NCBI GenBank assembly: GCA_012295275.1
Contig: CM022667.1
Span: forward strand, 11,554,538 to 11,618,537
DNA length: 64,000 nucleotides
Direction of reading: 5' to 3'
Source of the DNA: Chrysomallon squamiferum
Taxonomy: Eukaryota; Mollusca; Gastropoda; Neomphalida; Peltospiridae
Shown here: positions 12,015 to 29,487 of the stretch, one piece after another
Layout of the letters: every line of letters starts with the position of its first letter
Position numbering within the stretch: the stretch's first letter is position 1
Translations under genes and position numbers: made by a program
Notes under the pieces: model-generated
The model's input: only the letters and a program-made list of their open reading frames with translations
What the model was told of the DNA's origin: nothing
Database searches by the model: none

Positions 12015-13585
12015 CTCGTCCCTGTATTATTATTATTATTATTATTATTATCATCATCATCATCATATACGTCGTCATCATCGTCATCGTTATCATTTAT
12101 TTTGATTATAAGAATATATGTAGTTTTTCAAAAGTATTTCCTATTCATATATTAACTATAGGTTTTATTATTATAGGTGCAGCCATTTATCTCTTTGGAT
12201 TAGAAATGTAAGGTTTAACGATGTCGATGTAACCGATGGGCTCCTATCTTCTCTAGATGGAATTACAAGCGCAGGGTTTTGTGGGATGCGATGTGCAAAT
12301 AATTCTACCTGTAAATCGTTTTCATACAATGTGCATGGGGTTTGTCGACTCCATTTCTTGAGATTTTCAAATTACAACAGTTACTCTAAATCACCTGGCT
12401 GGAACTACTTCTACCTTAGTGCAGGTAACATGGGTTTTATTTATTTATTTATTTAGTTATTTATTTATTTATTTATGTGTTTGTTTCTTTGTTTCTTTGT
12501 TTGTTTGCTTTTTTGCTTGTTTGTTTGCTTGTTTGTATGTTTGTTTGTTTGTGTATTTTCTTGTTTTTGATTTTTTAGAACTACTACTACTAATACTATT
12601 ACTATGACTATAGCTGGTCTGAATTTAAAAATATATATATGAACAATATAATGGGGTTTTTTTTTTTTTTTTTTCTCTGCTAGATATTTAATTGCCACAG
12701 ATGATAACAACAGGCTGGGTCTTGAATTTTTTCCACTGTTACAATTTATAGGCAACAGATTCATAGACATACATAGATACATCACATACAAACACACATA
12801 CACACACACTTATACGTACATACTGACTCATATATACTTACACAAAATTGCATAAACATGTAATAAGAGGAAGAACAACAACAAGAAGAACAAGAAAAAT
12901 TAACATGTTAATTGTTTGAATATACCTTATTTGCATTGATGAAATGGTCTTTTCAAAATTTTCTATAAGACATGTGAAAGAAAGAAATTAACTGTTTTAT
13001 TCTCACAGGTTCATGTCCAGTAGAAGACGGGTTTGTGTACTTGGACGAAGTGCAACTGTGTATGAAGCATTTTGTGGAAAAGAAAACATTTTCTCAAGCA
13101 CGTGACGCCTGCAGTCAGATAGGTTCAAGGCTGATTGTACTGGACTCAGAAGAGAAAAACACAGCTGTTGGTGACTACATCCAAAATAATACAGGTAGGA
13201 ACTTAAATAATCTTATACTACATATAGAATATCTCTTTGCAGTTGTAAATAAAATATTATCTTTAAAATTATTATTATTACTATAATTATTATTATTATT
13301 ATTGTTGTTGTTGTTGTTGTTGTATTGTTATTCTTTTAATGATTTTGTTTTTATCATTAAACAGAAACAGAACGGCGTTTCTACATCGGTTTATCGGATG
13401 TAGTTAAAGAAGGTGTGTTTGTTTGGGAAAATGGAGTTCGGGCTGTGTTTCTCAACTGGGGAACAGGTGAACCTAACAATTATGGTTCCAACGAGGACTG
13501 TATTATCTTATTTTTTCCATGGAACACATGGCATGATGTCGACTGTTCCCGAAGTCTAAATTACATTTGTGAGAAACCAGTGTGA
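11832..13585 (+). CDS. Secreted PAN/apple + C-type lectin protein, subtype B (gene 2)
   Basis: Exons 11832-11899, 12177-12424, 13009-13194 and 13365-13585 (723 nt, 240 residues); phases 2, 1, 1. The signal peptide starts MKTFLYRGIWVLFLLV. The PAN-like exon has five Cys and ends PGWNYFYLSAG. The CTLD has six Cys, YIGLSD at the core, EPN followed by the loop NYGSN, and WHD at the WND position. By family knowledge this is a Ca2+-dependent sugar-binding arrangement, but ligand specificity cannot be read. A 90-bp (GA)n run begins about 20 bp after the first donor, as in the other B genes. AATAAA is at about 13842. The inverted gene 7 is its closest relative in the 3' half. Confidence 0.88.
11923..12011. 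repeat. (GA)n microsatellite in intron 1 of gene 2
   Basis: About 44 GA repeats just downstream of the signal-exon donor. The same position is occupied in genes 5 and 7, so the seed repeat was in the subtype B ancestor. Confidence 0.95.
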
Positions 13586-14441
13586 TTTTCTACACTGTCA
13601 GAAACCGATTGTTTTCTGTATTATCATAAACAACTGCAAATTCAAAATCAGTTTCCTCAATTCATAATACTTGACAAATCAGTTATTTATAAATGACAAC
13701 GATGTCGATGACGATTATGATTTAATGAACGTGTCGATAATGACAATGGTCATGACCAGCTTAATTAAATTATATTGTACTGTGTACCGTAGAGTAACTC
13801 CTCCCTGTTTCCTTGTCATAATCCTCAACAGGATCTTATGAAATAAAAATGAAAAGAAGATGTTGTTGAAGAATAAATGTAACAAAATGGGAATTCGCCA
13901 TTTCTGAAAAACGTTTTAACTAGGGCGCCTAAATGCCGTCAGCATTTTGACATGTATCTCCATGGGCAGAGTGTTTTGTTTTATCAGTATCATATTACAG
14001 ACTACGAACTGATGCTTTCAAAGCAAATGAACGTATTTATTATGTCGCAAAGCAGCACTGAAATGTTAATACTTGAAAACAGATGAATCTCACACCATGT
14101 TCCTGATTAAATTTGAGTTTTCTGTAAATGTTAATGTTTTTACACTTTATTCAATCCTGTCTGTTAATATGGAAGCAAGTATATTTAATAAATAAATAAT
14201 TATATCAAGCGATATTGATTTACATTATTACACCAATTATCTGCACTTATTACATGATATCGTATGTTGGCATTGACTGTTTTCACGTGTTTGATGTTGT
14301 TCTTATTAATACAACTCAAAACAAACTGTCTGACGTTGTGTTCTTATCCGTTTGCTTCTACTGGAAAGATTATCAGTATTTAATCCGGACGATTTTATTA
14401 TACTGGTCAGTTTGGTTGAAATTCTTTCATACTTGCAAGAC
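13586..14441. other. Spacer between gene 2 and the hybrid gene
   Basis: No gene seen. Most of 13586-14110 recurs inverted at 34980-35490 beside gene 7. From about 14210 the sequence is the conserved subtype A 5' flank (TTCTTATTAATAC block) that precedes every A signal exon or relic. Confidence 0.65.
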
Positions 14442-15558
14442 ATGCATTATTCACCATTTATTTTGTTGGTTGCGTTTGCAATCTGTAGCCTTGGTAACGA
14501 GAGGTATGTAAGATCTGTTTTTTATATATTGCTAACTATGTATGAGAAAAGAGATAAAATTTACAACAAAGATACTTGTGTGATATTGCAGTAAGAGAAA
14601 TCTGCCATTATAAAATCAAATCAAACCGAACTGAAATTAACTTTTCGTTATTTAATTTCAATTTTTTTTAATGATGATGATGATAATAATAATAATAATC
14701 ATCATCATCATCATAAATAAATAAATAAATATATAAATAAATAAATCCCTTAAAAAAAATAAGGAAAAATTTTAAAAAAGAATTAAGTAAGTAAACAAAT
14801 AAACAAATAAATAAATAAATAAATTAATAATAAAAATGATAAAATTCCCAACAAACTAACAAAAAAAAAAAAAAAAAAAATCCAGTAGAACAACATCAAA
14901 CACAAACAAAGAAGGAAAGAAAGAACAATAACCAGTATAAAATTACATTTGACACAACTGACTGCTGTCAAAGCAAACATCGGTTCACATTGATTCATTG
15001 ATTTTGTATACATTTACAATTCTCTCTGAATTAAATTTCAAACATGAATTTTGAATAATAATGACTCGCTCTGTTGTTTATGTAGATGTAACAGTACCAT
15101 AAACTACATAAGAAAAATGCATTTTCTAACAAGTTAGTCACAAGGAATTTTTCTTTTCTTTATTGAATTATTTTACATTTTCTCTGGACTTCAGCACCAA
15201 TGCTACACAATTACTATAATGTCAGTCACGATCCTTGATATTAACAGAGTAAAACTGAGCTGTACTTTTCACTGTCATTCTTTTTCTTTTTATATTTATT
15301 GATTATCAGATAGAGTCGAATGTTAGTAATTGTAGTCATCAAAAATTTAGACCTTTGGAGAAATTACAAAAATTACACTGAACGACTTCTCGTACTTCAG
15401 CTTAATACCACGTTTTTGCTAAAGTTAAATTTCTGTCTAAGAGTTTTCTGTTTTAACTGTTTGATACTGATAATCAGCAGCCTAAATTTCATAGAATTTT
15501 ATTTGTTTTATTAAAGTGAACTGCCAGAAAACCTTTCTCATCAAAAGAACGTGGGTTT

Positions 15559-15635
<77 letters not shown>

Positions 15636-17230
15636 TATCAAACCCTATTTACTTCTTAATATATATATATATATATGTTTTATTACTGTAGGTGCAGCCG
15701 TTCATCTCTCTGGATTAGAAATCTAAATTTTAACGATGTCGATGTAACCTATGGGCTCCTATCTACTCAAGCTGGAATTACAAGCGCAGAGTTTTGTGCG
15801 ATACTATGTGCAGATAACTCTGTCTGTAAATCGTTTTCATACAATGTGAGTGGTGATTGTCGACTCCATTTCTTGAGATTTTCAAATTACAGCAGCTACT
15901 CTAAATCACCTGGCTGGAACTACTTCTACCTTAGTGCAGGTAACATAGGCTTTATTTATTTATTTATTTATTTACTTATTTTCTTTTTGTTTCTTTGTTC
16001 GTTTGCTTCTTTGAGTGTTTCTGTACTTTTTTATATTTTTATTTGTTTGGTTATTTATTTTCTTATTTGTTTTTAATACTACTAGTACTGTTACTATGAT
16101 TTAATAGCTGTTTTGATTTCAAAAAATATATATATAAAATTATTATTTATATTATTATTATTTAATTTTTTTCTTACACGCACACACCCACACATTTATA
16201 TTGAACATACTTACTCATGTCTACATACATAAAATTGCAGGTGTCCCCTCATTAGAGGGACATTAATTACATACATTTGTTGTTGTTGTTGTTTTTAAAC
16301 ATATTTACTGTCTTTATTTACATCCACCACAACAGCACTCATTAGTGTTGCCGTCGTAGCAAGCATCACGACTTTATCTAACAATAGAACTGCAAATATT
16401 TCGAGTCATGGATGTAAATAAAACATATTTTAAACATATTTCATAAATCTCATAATAAGCATAAGGTATATTGTCTTTTTTTTACAAAATATTCCGGTTG
16501 AAAAATACAAGTAGAGCTGATAAGAATATCGTTTGATAAGTATTTCTAGAAGACTTGAGAAAGAAAGAAATTAACTGTTTTATTCTCACAGGTTCATGTC
16601 CAGTAGAAGACGGGTTTGTGTACTTGGACGAAGTGCATCTGTGTATGAAGGCTTTTGTGGAAAAGAAAACATTTTCTCAAGCACGTGACGCCTGCAGTCA
16701 GATCGGTTCAAGACTGATTGTACTGGACACAGAAGAGAAAAACACAGCTGTTGGTGACTACATTCAAAAAAACATCGGTAGGAACTTAAATATTGATATA
16801 CTACTATCAGTGAAATAATCTTCTAACGCATAGAGAATATCAATTTGCAGTTGCAAATAAAACATTAACTTTAAAATTATTGTTGTTGTTGTTGTCATTA
16901 TTATTAGTGATGTTGTTGTTGTTATTATCATTATTATTAGTGATGTTGCTTTTGTTGTTATCATTGTTATTGTTATTGTTCTATTAAAACTATATTTACC
17001 ATTATATAGATATAGAAGAACGTTTGTACATCGGTCTGACGGATAGAGCTACAGAAGGCGTATATGTCTGGGGAAATGGAGTTCAGGCAGTGTTTTTCAA
17101 CTGGGGAACAGGTGAACCTAACTATTTTGTTCTCAGCGAGGACTGTATTATGTTACGTTTTCCGTGGAACTCATGGCATGATGTCGAATGTTCCCGAAGA
17201 GAAAATTACATTTGTGAGAAACCAGTGTGA
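14442..17230 (+). CDS. Hybrid PAN/C-type lectin gene: subtype A signal exon, subtype B body (gene 3)
   Basis: Exons 14442-14503 (subtype A signal, MHYSPFILLVAFAIC), 15692-15939, 16592-16777 and 17010-17230 (717 nt, 238 residues). The last three are subtype B. The original B signal exon survives only as a scrap near 15525-15562, without its ATG and donor, running into a (GA)n tract; the A body exons that should follow 14442 are absent. Because both signal exons end in phase 2 on the same Arg codon, splicing 14503 to 15692 keeps the frame. The PAN exon has five Cys (one context changed, CAILC for CGIRC). The CTLD has six Cys, EPN with loop YFVLS, and WHD. All four exons are open. The join is inferred; each exon is certain from its paralogues. 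Confidence 0.7.
15525..15562 (+). pseudogene. Remnant of the deleted subtype B signal exon
   Basis: AAAACCTTTCTCATCAAA and GTGGGTTTTGG match the first half of B signal exons, but the ATG is gone and the second half with the splice donor is replaced by (GA)n. This is the deletion scar that leaves gene 3 dependent on another first exon. Confidence 0.75.
15562..15632. repeat. (GA)n microsatellite at the exon-deletion scar
   Basis: GA run that directly abuts the truncated B signal exon of gene 3. In genes 2, 5 and 7 the same run starts downstream of an intact exon. Confidence 0.95.
16313..16422. mobile_element. MITE-like element in intron of gene 3
   Basis: Perfect 14-bp inverted repeats, TTTATTTACATCCA at 16313-16326 and TGGATGTAAATAAA at 16409-16422, enclose about 82 bp. 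An orthologous copy is in the same intron of gene 5 (24396-24505), so it predates the duplication. No target-site duplication or transposase was identified. Confidence 0.5.
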
Positions 17231-19071
17231 TGTTCTACATTGTCAGAAACCATCTGTTTTCTGTATTAACAAAAGGCATATCTGATGTCGTAAATAAAAT
17301 TAACAAAATTCATTATATTGAGTTAATGTGTAAAAACTTCTGCTGGTGTTTCTTCTTCTTCTTCTTTTTCTTCTTCTTCTTCTTCTTCTTCTTCTTCTTC
17401 TTCTGTTTAAGCATTTCGGAGCTATCATTAGCTGTGAATTTCTTTTAGGTGACCTCACATTCACACCAACATGCATCAATATATGTAAACTGACTTGCAG
17501 AAAAAGTGGAAATCGCACCACATGTCTTTCAGTTATTTAACGGTATATTTTTATTAATATCATATATATAATATTAATATAATAACACATTAAAGTTAAT
17601 AAAACAAATGACATGATATCTTATGAAAAATTTGTAATACTCAGTAAAATTCGTAATTCATTAGTACATCTTGTAACTCATCATATAATACAAAAACCGT
17701 ACTATTTTAGTTCAAGATGTCACATATAACTCCATGAAGACTACATATTTGAACTCAAGAATACATATAATTCTGCAAACGTCTAATTATTACCAGTGAA
17801 ATTATCTCAGCTGAGATGATATGATTTCTGCCAAACATTGTAAAATTATATATTCATAGTTCTTGTTTCATCTACAGAAAACGAGTAAGATATCAACTTA
17901 TATATCTACTCCAATGATACAGTTGATCTTTTATTTCGATGGTGAATAATACCCACGGGTGATATAGTATCTATATCAGGTATAAGTTGTGTAATACATT
18001 GTTAAGTACATTCGTATATCATCTCTTGTATACTTCTTTATCCAACACAGTTAAAAAGAAACCTCAGTGATACAGTATTTACTACAGATAATGTATGAAT
18101 ATACTTAATACATGATCTGTCGTACAAATTTCGATCGTACTTGATGTGTTGTATATCTCCTTCCATTACAGACTACACATTAAGATAGTGTCGGTGCTTC
18201 TTAGAGTGGTTTCTGCACAACCTGTCACTGATTATGCGCCCAGTTTCAGATAAATAAACCATTCGTATTCAGAGTTTACAGATTCAGGATTTAAAAATTC
18301 CAAATTCCATTTCCACTGTATTTTGTCACTGTATTTCTGGGAACACATCCATGAAATTCGATAAAATAAACATAAAATAAAAACATAAAAACATAAAAAT
18401 TAGATTTTTAAAAACTTTAATTTGTTCCTGCTTCCCTTTTCTTTTCCAGACTTATCGTTGATGTTCAGTTTTAATTATTGAAACTGAATATTCTTAACCA
18501 GCAAAGGCAATGAAATTATTGTTAACATAACACTGTTTTAGTGTTTATTTGATTTTATTACTTTCTGGAAACCTGGAGGACTTTAGACACTGCAGTTATT
18601 TTCAACTAATCTATGGGTTCCATGTCTACATAAAATTTGTGCTGAATAACAAGACTCTAATAGAGACAGTCAGTAAAAAATTTAGAAGATAAAAAATGTA
18701 TATATGTATACGTTATTAAGGAAACACACCCATTTCATAAACAAACAATTAGAGCCAACGATATTGATTTACATTATAAAATATTTGATTGATTATTTCT
18801 CAGCATATTTTTCTGCACGTAAGATACACAAAACATACAAACAAACAAAAATGTATCGCATGTCAGAGAACAGTTAGCATTTACGGTTTTCAGGTTTTTG
18901 ATAATATTCTTATTAATACAGCACCAAACACATCGATTAAATTTCCTATTGGTGTTTCCTTCTGTTGGAAAGATTATCAGTATTCAATACGAACCTGCTA
19001 AAGAAAGTCACAGAATAGTACGAATGATTGTACTGGTCAGTTTGTTTGAAATTCATTCTTATTTGCGAAAG
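17231..19071. other. B-to-A spacer, copy 1
   Basis: No gene seen. It holds (TTC)n at about 17349-17404 and a region rich in imperfect GATACAGTATNTACT repeats (17860-18180), then the subtype A 5' flank. A close copy lies at 25705-27866. Confidence 0.65.
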
Positions 19072-20720
<1,649 letters not shown>

Positions 20721-22204
20721 TTTTCTTTGTTGTCAGAAATCAGTGTGATCATCTACATTGGTAACCTCGGTGAAAACTGGGTTGACTACTCCATGAACCA
20801 AAACAGAAACAGTATCAGAGAAATAGACTCTATCCTTAAATAAATACATGGTTGATGTGACAGTGAGGGCTAGATTTTGTAATTTTTACTTTTATTTTTA
20901 TATGCTTTTGTTTTCATCCTGTTTTTGGTTTAAATTAATATCTGGAAAAAATATCTTATATAAAAATAAAAATAAATGAATGTAAAATCGTCGCGTTAAA
21001 AATAAGTAATTACAAATCAAACTTCATTTACAGTAATAATTTAGATAAACTATTAAAGAACATAAGGTAATAATTGAACAAAAATTGCATGAAGTCATTA
21101 TCTGGATATAAATGGCTTAGACTTCTTTAACAAGGGTCACTTGAATTTGAAACGCCAATCAGGAATTGGAAGCAAAGTTCAGCATAACATCTACTTCACG
21201 TTAAATAAATAATTGACGGATAGGAAGAAGATGACTATAAATATGGATATTTACAAATTTTCAACAATGGACTTTCTTTAAAACACTAATAATATAAAAA
21301 TTATCAACATGAACAAAATAAAACTATCGGCAGTATCAAACAAAGATTAACTGCTCCTGTATTAAAATTAATGCTTGTAAAACTGACGAAATAAAATAAT
21401 GGCCTGCTTTGTAGGAAGCGATTATTACCCTCGGTTATTGAGCAGCAATTTTGTTTACGGTTATCTTTGTGACCTTGTGGTATCGTCTTTCGCTCACTAT
21501 TCATTTCTAAATATTTGCACGTATATATCTATACATAATGTTTTATTTTATCAGTATTTTGTTATGTAACCAATCCTTTCAGAGCCATTAAATGTATTTA
21601 TTGTGTCAACACTTAAAAACATCAAGAAAGGAACACTGAAACGTCAGTACTTTAAAACCAATAACGATTACACTTGTTCTTAATTAAATTTTAATTTCCT
21701 TTGTGTATTTATGTTTTTAAAAGTTTACTTAATGCTAATCCTCTCAATTGCTATATATTGAATGAATCAATAAACAATTAAATCCATCGATACTGATTTA
21801 CGTTACAAACATATTTCGTTGATCATTTCTAAACATTCATATCTGCAAATAATAGAAAAACATTGTATCGTATGTCAGACATCAAATAGCGTTGACTGTT
21901 TTGATGAGTTTGACAATGTTCTTATTAATACACCACCAAACACATTGTCTAAAGCCATGGGCCTGTGTTCGATTCTGTCTGCGTCTATTGGAAATATTAT
22001 TAATATTTAATCCTATTACGAATTATTATAGGGAAATTCGTTCACATCTGTAATACCTGTTTCCATATATTGATATACGTGTCTGAGGATAGAGATAACA
22101 TTTACGACTAAAATAATTAATCGATGTTGCAGTTAGAGAATTCTATCATTATAAAATCAGATCAAACCAAAGAGAAATTTAGTGTTCATTATTTTCATTT
22201 TCTT

Positions 22205-22255
<51 letters not shown>

Positions 22256-23524
22256 TATTGAAATGAAAAATTAGATTATCTTAGCCAAATAAAAATAGTT
22301 TTTAGAAAAATCATATTATAAATGAATAACAATAAGGATGACAACTTCAAGCATCCCAGTAATTTATATATTTTCACAGATAAGAAAACATCACCACCAC
22401 CAGTATAACAGCAAACTACACTAATACCATTAAATTGTCAACACGAAAGAAAAATAATAATAAGTCATTAGAAAACAACATATAAAAACAAACAAAACGA
22501 ACAAAAATACAAACAATCAAACGAAACAACAACAAAATAATAACAGCAAAGAAAAGAAAAAAAGAAAGAATTAATACAGGTATAATATTACATTTGACAC
22601 AATTTACTGTTGTCAAACAAAATATCGATTCATGTTGACTAATTGATTTTGTAAACATTTAAACGTTTTTCTGAATGATTAAGAATAAATTGCCAACTGC
22701 GAAATTTAAACAATATTGACTTTTTCTGTCGGTATCAATATTACAAAATGCCTGTCTTGATCATCGTTGTAATCGCAATAAAGCTGTTTCTCTTGCAGTT
22801 GATACGGTTGTTGTTGATTTTGATGAATACATATATATTTATACACACAAACACACACACACACACACACAATCACATTATATATCCATTCCATCATCTT
22901 AACACCATATTTTTCTAAATAAACCAGGACTGGTCAATACGAAAGAAAAAAATAATAAGAAAATTAAGAAAGAAAAAACAAACAAAAAAGAAACAAACAA
23001 ACAAAATAACAACAAAACGATAACAGAAAATAAAATAAAGAAAGAAAGAAATATTACGTGTATAAACAATACTGACTTGTTCTGTTATTTACAAAAAATC
23101 TGTAATTACAACTGTACAATATACCTCATAAAAAATATATTGAGTCAGTGAGAATATTGAAACATTCCAGTCGAGATTTCTAATCAGAATGAAGCTGTTC
23201 CTACTGTTACTAGTGTCCCTCATGTCGTTTTGATTGATATCGTTTGCTATCGTCATGATCTGTTTCATTTATCGAATTGTTTAGTATCATTTACACAGAA
23301 ATAGCTATGAATGTAGTCATCAAAAATTAAACTAAAGTTATTGGAGTATGACGTAATTCTGTTGACACTTTTTATGTCGTTATTTTTATCCATATTTTGC
23401 TAAATTCAGTTTCTAAACGTTTCGGTTTTTTTAACTGATACTCATTATTAGCCTAAGTTTCACCCAGTTTCATTTGTTATAGTGACTGAACTGACAGTGG
23501 TAAACAGAAAAGTTAACAGCTGAA
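20721..23524. other. Spacer between genes 4 and 5 with a signal-exon-less A relic
   Basis: No intact gene seen. The subtype A 5' flank is recognisable at about 21780-22050, but the signal exon itself is deleted: the flank word GAAATTCGTTC runs within a few bases into intron-1-like sequence. From about 22900 the sequence becomes the subtype B 5' flank of gene 5. An equivalent relic is at 30540-30960. Confidence 0.65.
22030..22075 (+). pseudogene. Subtype A locus with its signal exon deleted (relic 1)
   Basis: Homologous to the promoter-proximal flank and start of intron 1 of A genes, with about 70 bp containing the whole signal exon and donor missing. No A body exons follow. It is shared with relic 2 near 30810, so the deletion predates the segmental duplication. 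Confidence 0.55.
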
Positions 23525-25704
<2,180 letters not shown>

Positions 25705-27866
25705 TTTTCTACATTGTCAGAAACCATCTGTTTTTTGTAATAACACAGGCATATCTGATATCGTAAATAAAATTAACAAAATTCATGATATTGAGTTAAT
25801 GTTTAGGTTTAGGGTAAAAAGTTATGAGCGTTCTAATAAAACTTCTACCGATGTTTTTTCTTCGTCTTCTTCTTCTCCTTCTTCTTCTGTTTAAGCAATT
25901 CGGAGACATAATTAGCCGCGAATTTCTTTTAGATGAATCAGATAGGTGACCTGAAGTTCATAAATATATGTGAACTGCCTTGCAGAAAATGTGGAAATCA
26001 CAACACAAATCTTTCAGTTATTTAACGGTATATTTTTATTAATATCATGTATATATAATAACATAGTAAAATTAATAACACAAATGACACGATATCTGAT
26101 GACAGATGCATGCTATTACAGAACTGGTGATGAGTAAGAAAAATGTGTAATACTCAGTCAAGTTCTTAATTCATTAGTATCTCTTGTAATTCATCATATA
26201 ATACAATAAATTTACTATTTTAGTTGAAGATATCACATATAACTCTGTGAACAGTAAATGCAATTCAATGCATCACATTTGAAATCGAGAATACATATAA
26301 TTCTCCAGAAGTTAAATTATTACCAATGAAATTACCTCAGCTCAAATGATATGATTTCTGCCAAACATTGTAAAATTATATATTCATGGTTCTAGTTTCT
26401 TCTATAGAAAACGAGTAAGATATCAACTCATATATCTTCTCCAATGATACAGTAGATGTTTTATTTCGTTGGTGAATAATACCCACGGGTGATATAGTAT
26501 CTATATCAGCTGTAAGTGGTGCAATACACTGTTAAGTACATTCGTATATAATCTCTTGTATACCTCTTAATACAACACAACTAATAAGAAACCTCAGTGA
26601 TACAGTATTTACTACACTGTTAAGTATTTTCATACATGATCTGTCGTATATTATCTCCGTACAAAACACTGAGTAACATACTTCAGTGATATAGTATCTA
26701 TCTCACTGATATGATGTGTTTCCATTATGATATTCGTTCATAACTTGATTTATTGTAGATCTCCCTAGATTACAGATCCTACTTCAATGAACACCATACA
26801 GAGTAAGATACTGAGTTTTTTATTTTTCATTAATAAACCCTTTGTTATTAACAGATAATTAACATTTTAATTTTTATTGCAAATTTCATTAAAGTTTCGC
26901 ATATGAATTATGTATGAAAAGGAACAAATAAATAGATATTTAGATTAGCCCCATATCAAAGACGAATTGGTTTCACACAAGATAGAGTCGGTGCTTCTTA
27001 ACGTGGGTTCTGTACAATCTGTCACTGATTATGCGCCCAGTTTCAGATAAATAAACCATTCATATTCAGACTTTACAGATTCAAGATTTAAAAATTCCAA
27101 ATTCCATTTCCACTGCATTTTCACACACTGTTTCCGAGAACACATCGATCAAATTTGATAAAATAAACATAAAATAAAAACATAAAAATATAAAAATTAG
27201 ATTTTTAAAAAGTTTAATTTTTTCCTGCTTCCCTTTTCTTTTCCAGACTTATCGTTGATGTTCAGTTTTAATTATTGAAACTGAATATTCTTAACCAACA
27301 AAGGCAATGAAATTATTGTTAACATAACACTGTTTTAGGGTTTGTTTGGTTTTATTATTTTCTGAAAACCTTTAGGACTTTAGACACTGCAGTTATTTTC
27401 AACTAATCTATGGATTCCATGACTACGTAATATTTGTGCTGAATAACAGGACTCTAATACAGATAGTCAATATAAAATTTAGAAGATAAAAAATTATATG
27501 TATATGTTTAAGTTATTAAGAAAACACATATATTTCATAAACAAACAATTAGAGCCAACGATATTGATTTACATTATAGAATATTTGATTGATTATTTCT
27601 CAGCATATTTTTCTGCACGTAAGACACACAAACAAACAAACAAAAAAGTATCGTATGTCAGAGAACAGTTAGCATTTACTGTTTTCAGGTTTTTGATAAT
27701 ATTCTTATTAATAGAGCACCAAACACATCGATTAAATTTTCTATTGGTGTTTCCTTCTATTGGAAAGATTTTCAGTATTCAACTCGAACCCTCCAAAGAA
27801 AGACACAGAATAGTACGAATTATTATACTGATCAGTTTGTTTAAAATTCGTTCTTATTTGCGAAAG
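25705..27866. other. B-to-A spacer, copy 2
   Basis: Close copy of 17231-19071 with added GATACAGTATNTACT-like repeats at 26440-26720. No gene seen; the last ~300 bp is the subtype A 5' flank. Confidence 0.65.
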
Positions 27867-28091
27867 ATGCACTATTCACCATTTATTTTGTTGATAGCGT
27901 TTGTAATATGTGGTCATGGTAATGAGAGGTATGTAAAATATATACTTTTTTTATATAGTTAATTATATTTGAGACAAGAAATAAAATTTACATCAAAAAT
28001 AATTGATATTTCAGTAAGAGAGATCTGTCGTCGTAAAATGAAATCAAACCGAATAGAAATTGACATTTCAACCTTTTATTTTAATTATCTT

Positions 28092-28137
<46 letters not shown>

Positions 28138-28482
28138 TGATGATGATGATAATAATAATAATAACAATAATAATTTTGTAACATTTTAAAAATAAAATAA
28201 TTATTTTTTATTATTGTTATTATCACAGGTGCAACAAGATAATGATGTGGATTAAGAATCCTAATTTTGAGAATATTCAGGTAACCAAGGCTCTCATATC
28301 TTCTGCTGAAGGAGTCACATCACAAAGGGATTGTGGGATACGATGCACAAATAACTCTTCGTGTATTTGGTTTTCGTACAACGTGTATGGAACTTGTCGT
28401 CTGCATTATTTGAGATTTATAAATTCAGGCAGCTATTCAACTTCACCTGGCTGGACTCACTTTTACCTGAGAGCAGGTAAAG

Positions 28483-28533
<51 letters not shown>

Positions 28534-29122
28534 AAAATATATATATATATATATATAAATTTAAAATGAATCAACGAATGAACGAATGAATGAATAAATA
28601 ATAATAATAATAACAACAACAATAATATTATTATTATTATTTTATTATTATTATTATTATTATTATAATAATACAACTATAGAAGTTAATAATACACAAA
28701 TATTTTCTAAAATATGTTTCTAGGATCGTAAGCAAATTTCTAGTACCACTCTTGTAACAGAAATCAGCATTACTATAAGTATTATTCTTAATTATTTTAA
28801 AAACCTTTTAGCAATTATTATCATTTCCTGACAGGTTCCTGTCCAGTGGAAGATGGGTTTGTTTATTTGGACAAACTGAATCTATGTTTCAAAGTGTTCA
28901 GCGATCAGAAAACATTTTCTGAAGCACGTGACGGCTGTAGTCAGATAGGTTCAAGACTGATTGTACTGGACACAGAAGAGAAAAACACTGCTGTTGGTGA
29001 CTACATCACAGAAAACATGGGTAGGAATTTAAACACTGATATACTTCGGACACCCACACAAAAAGAAAAAAGAAAAGAAATTACGAAATTGTAAGCAAAT
29101 GTATTAGCTTTGCCTTCTTCTT

Positions 29123-29197
<75 letters not shown>

Positions 29198-29487
29198 TTG
29201 ATTATTATTATTATTGTTGTTGTTGTTGTTATTATTGTTGTTATAATAATTGTCTTTATTATACAGAAACTACTCATCGTTTTTACATCGGACTGACGGA
29301 TATAGTCACACAAGACGTGTATGTTTGGGAGAACGGAGTTCAGGCAGTGTTTTTCAAGTGGAGAGCCAGTGAACCTAACGGTATTGATCGAACCGAGGAC
29401 TGTGTTTTCTTATGTATTCTATGGAACACTTGGATTGACATCTCATGTTCTATAAGACAAATTTACATTTGTGAGAAACCAATGTGA
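27867..29487 (+). CDS. Secreted PAN/apple + C-type lectin protein, subtype A (gene 6)
   Basis: Exons 27867-27928, 28229-28476, 28835-29020 and 29267-29487 (717 nt, 238 residues); phases 2, 1, 1. The signal starts MHYSPFILLIAFVICG. It is the recent tandem duplicate of gene 4 (offset about 8.8 kb): same SEPN, same GIDRT loop, WID at the WND position, and nearly identical last exons. Differences are concentrated in the PAN exon (for example PGW restored where gene 4 has SGW; LRAG at its end). Six CTLD and five PAN Cys are present. A (TC)n tract starts about a dozen bases after the PAN donor and (TTC)n/(ATT)n fills the last intron. Confidence 0.88.
29114..29200. repeat. (TTC)n then (ATT)n microsatellite in the last intron of gene 6
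   Basis: Parallels the (TTC)n at 20361-20420 in gene 4, but here a long ATT run has expanded after it. Confidence 0.95.

Noticed and set aside
11912-12211. Arg-Glu or Ser-Leu dipeptide proteins over (GA)n tracts (also near 23.6, 36.9, 48.9 and 61.2 kb)
   Set aside because: Pure dinucleotide repeats translated in two phases; not genes.
27498-27962. Long N-terminal extension in frame with the gene 6 signal peptide
   Set aside because: The upstream frame is not maintained in genes 1 and 10 and the relics; the hydrophobic signal starts at MHY, so the extension is the conserved 5' flank read by chance.
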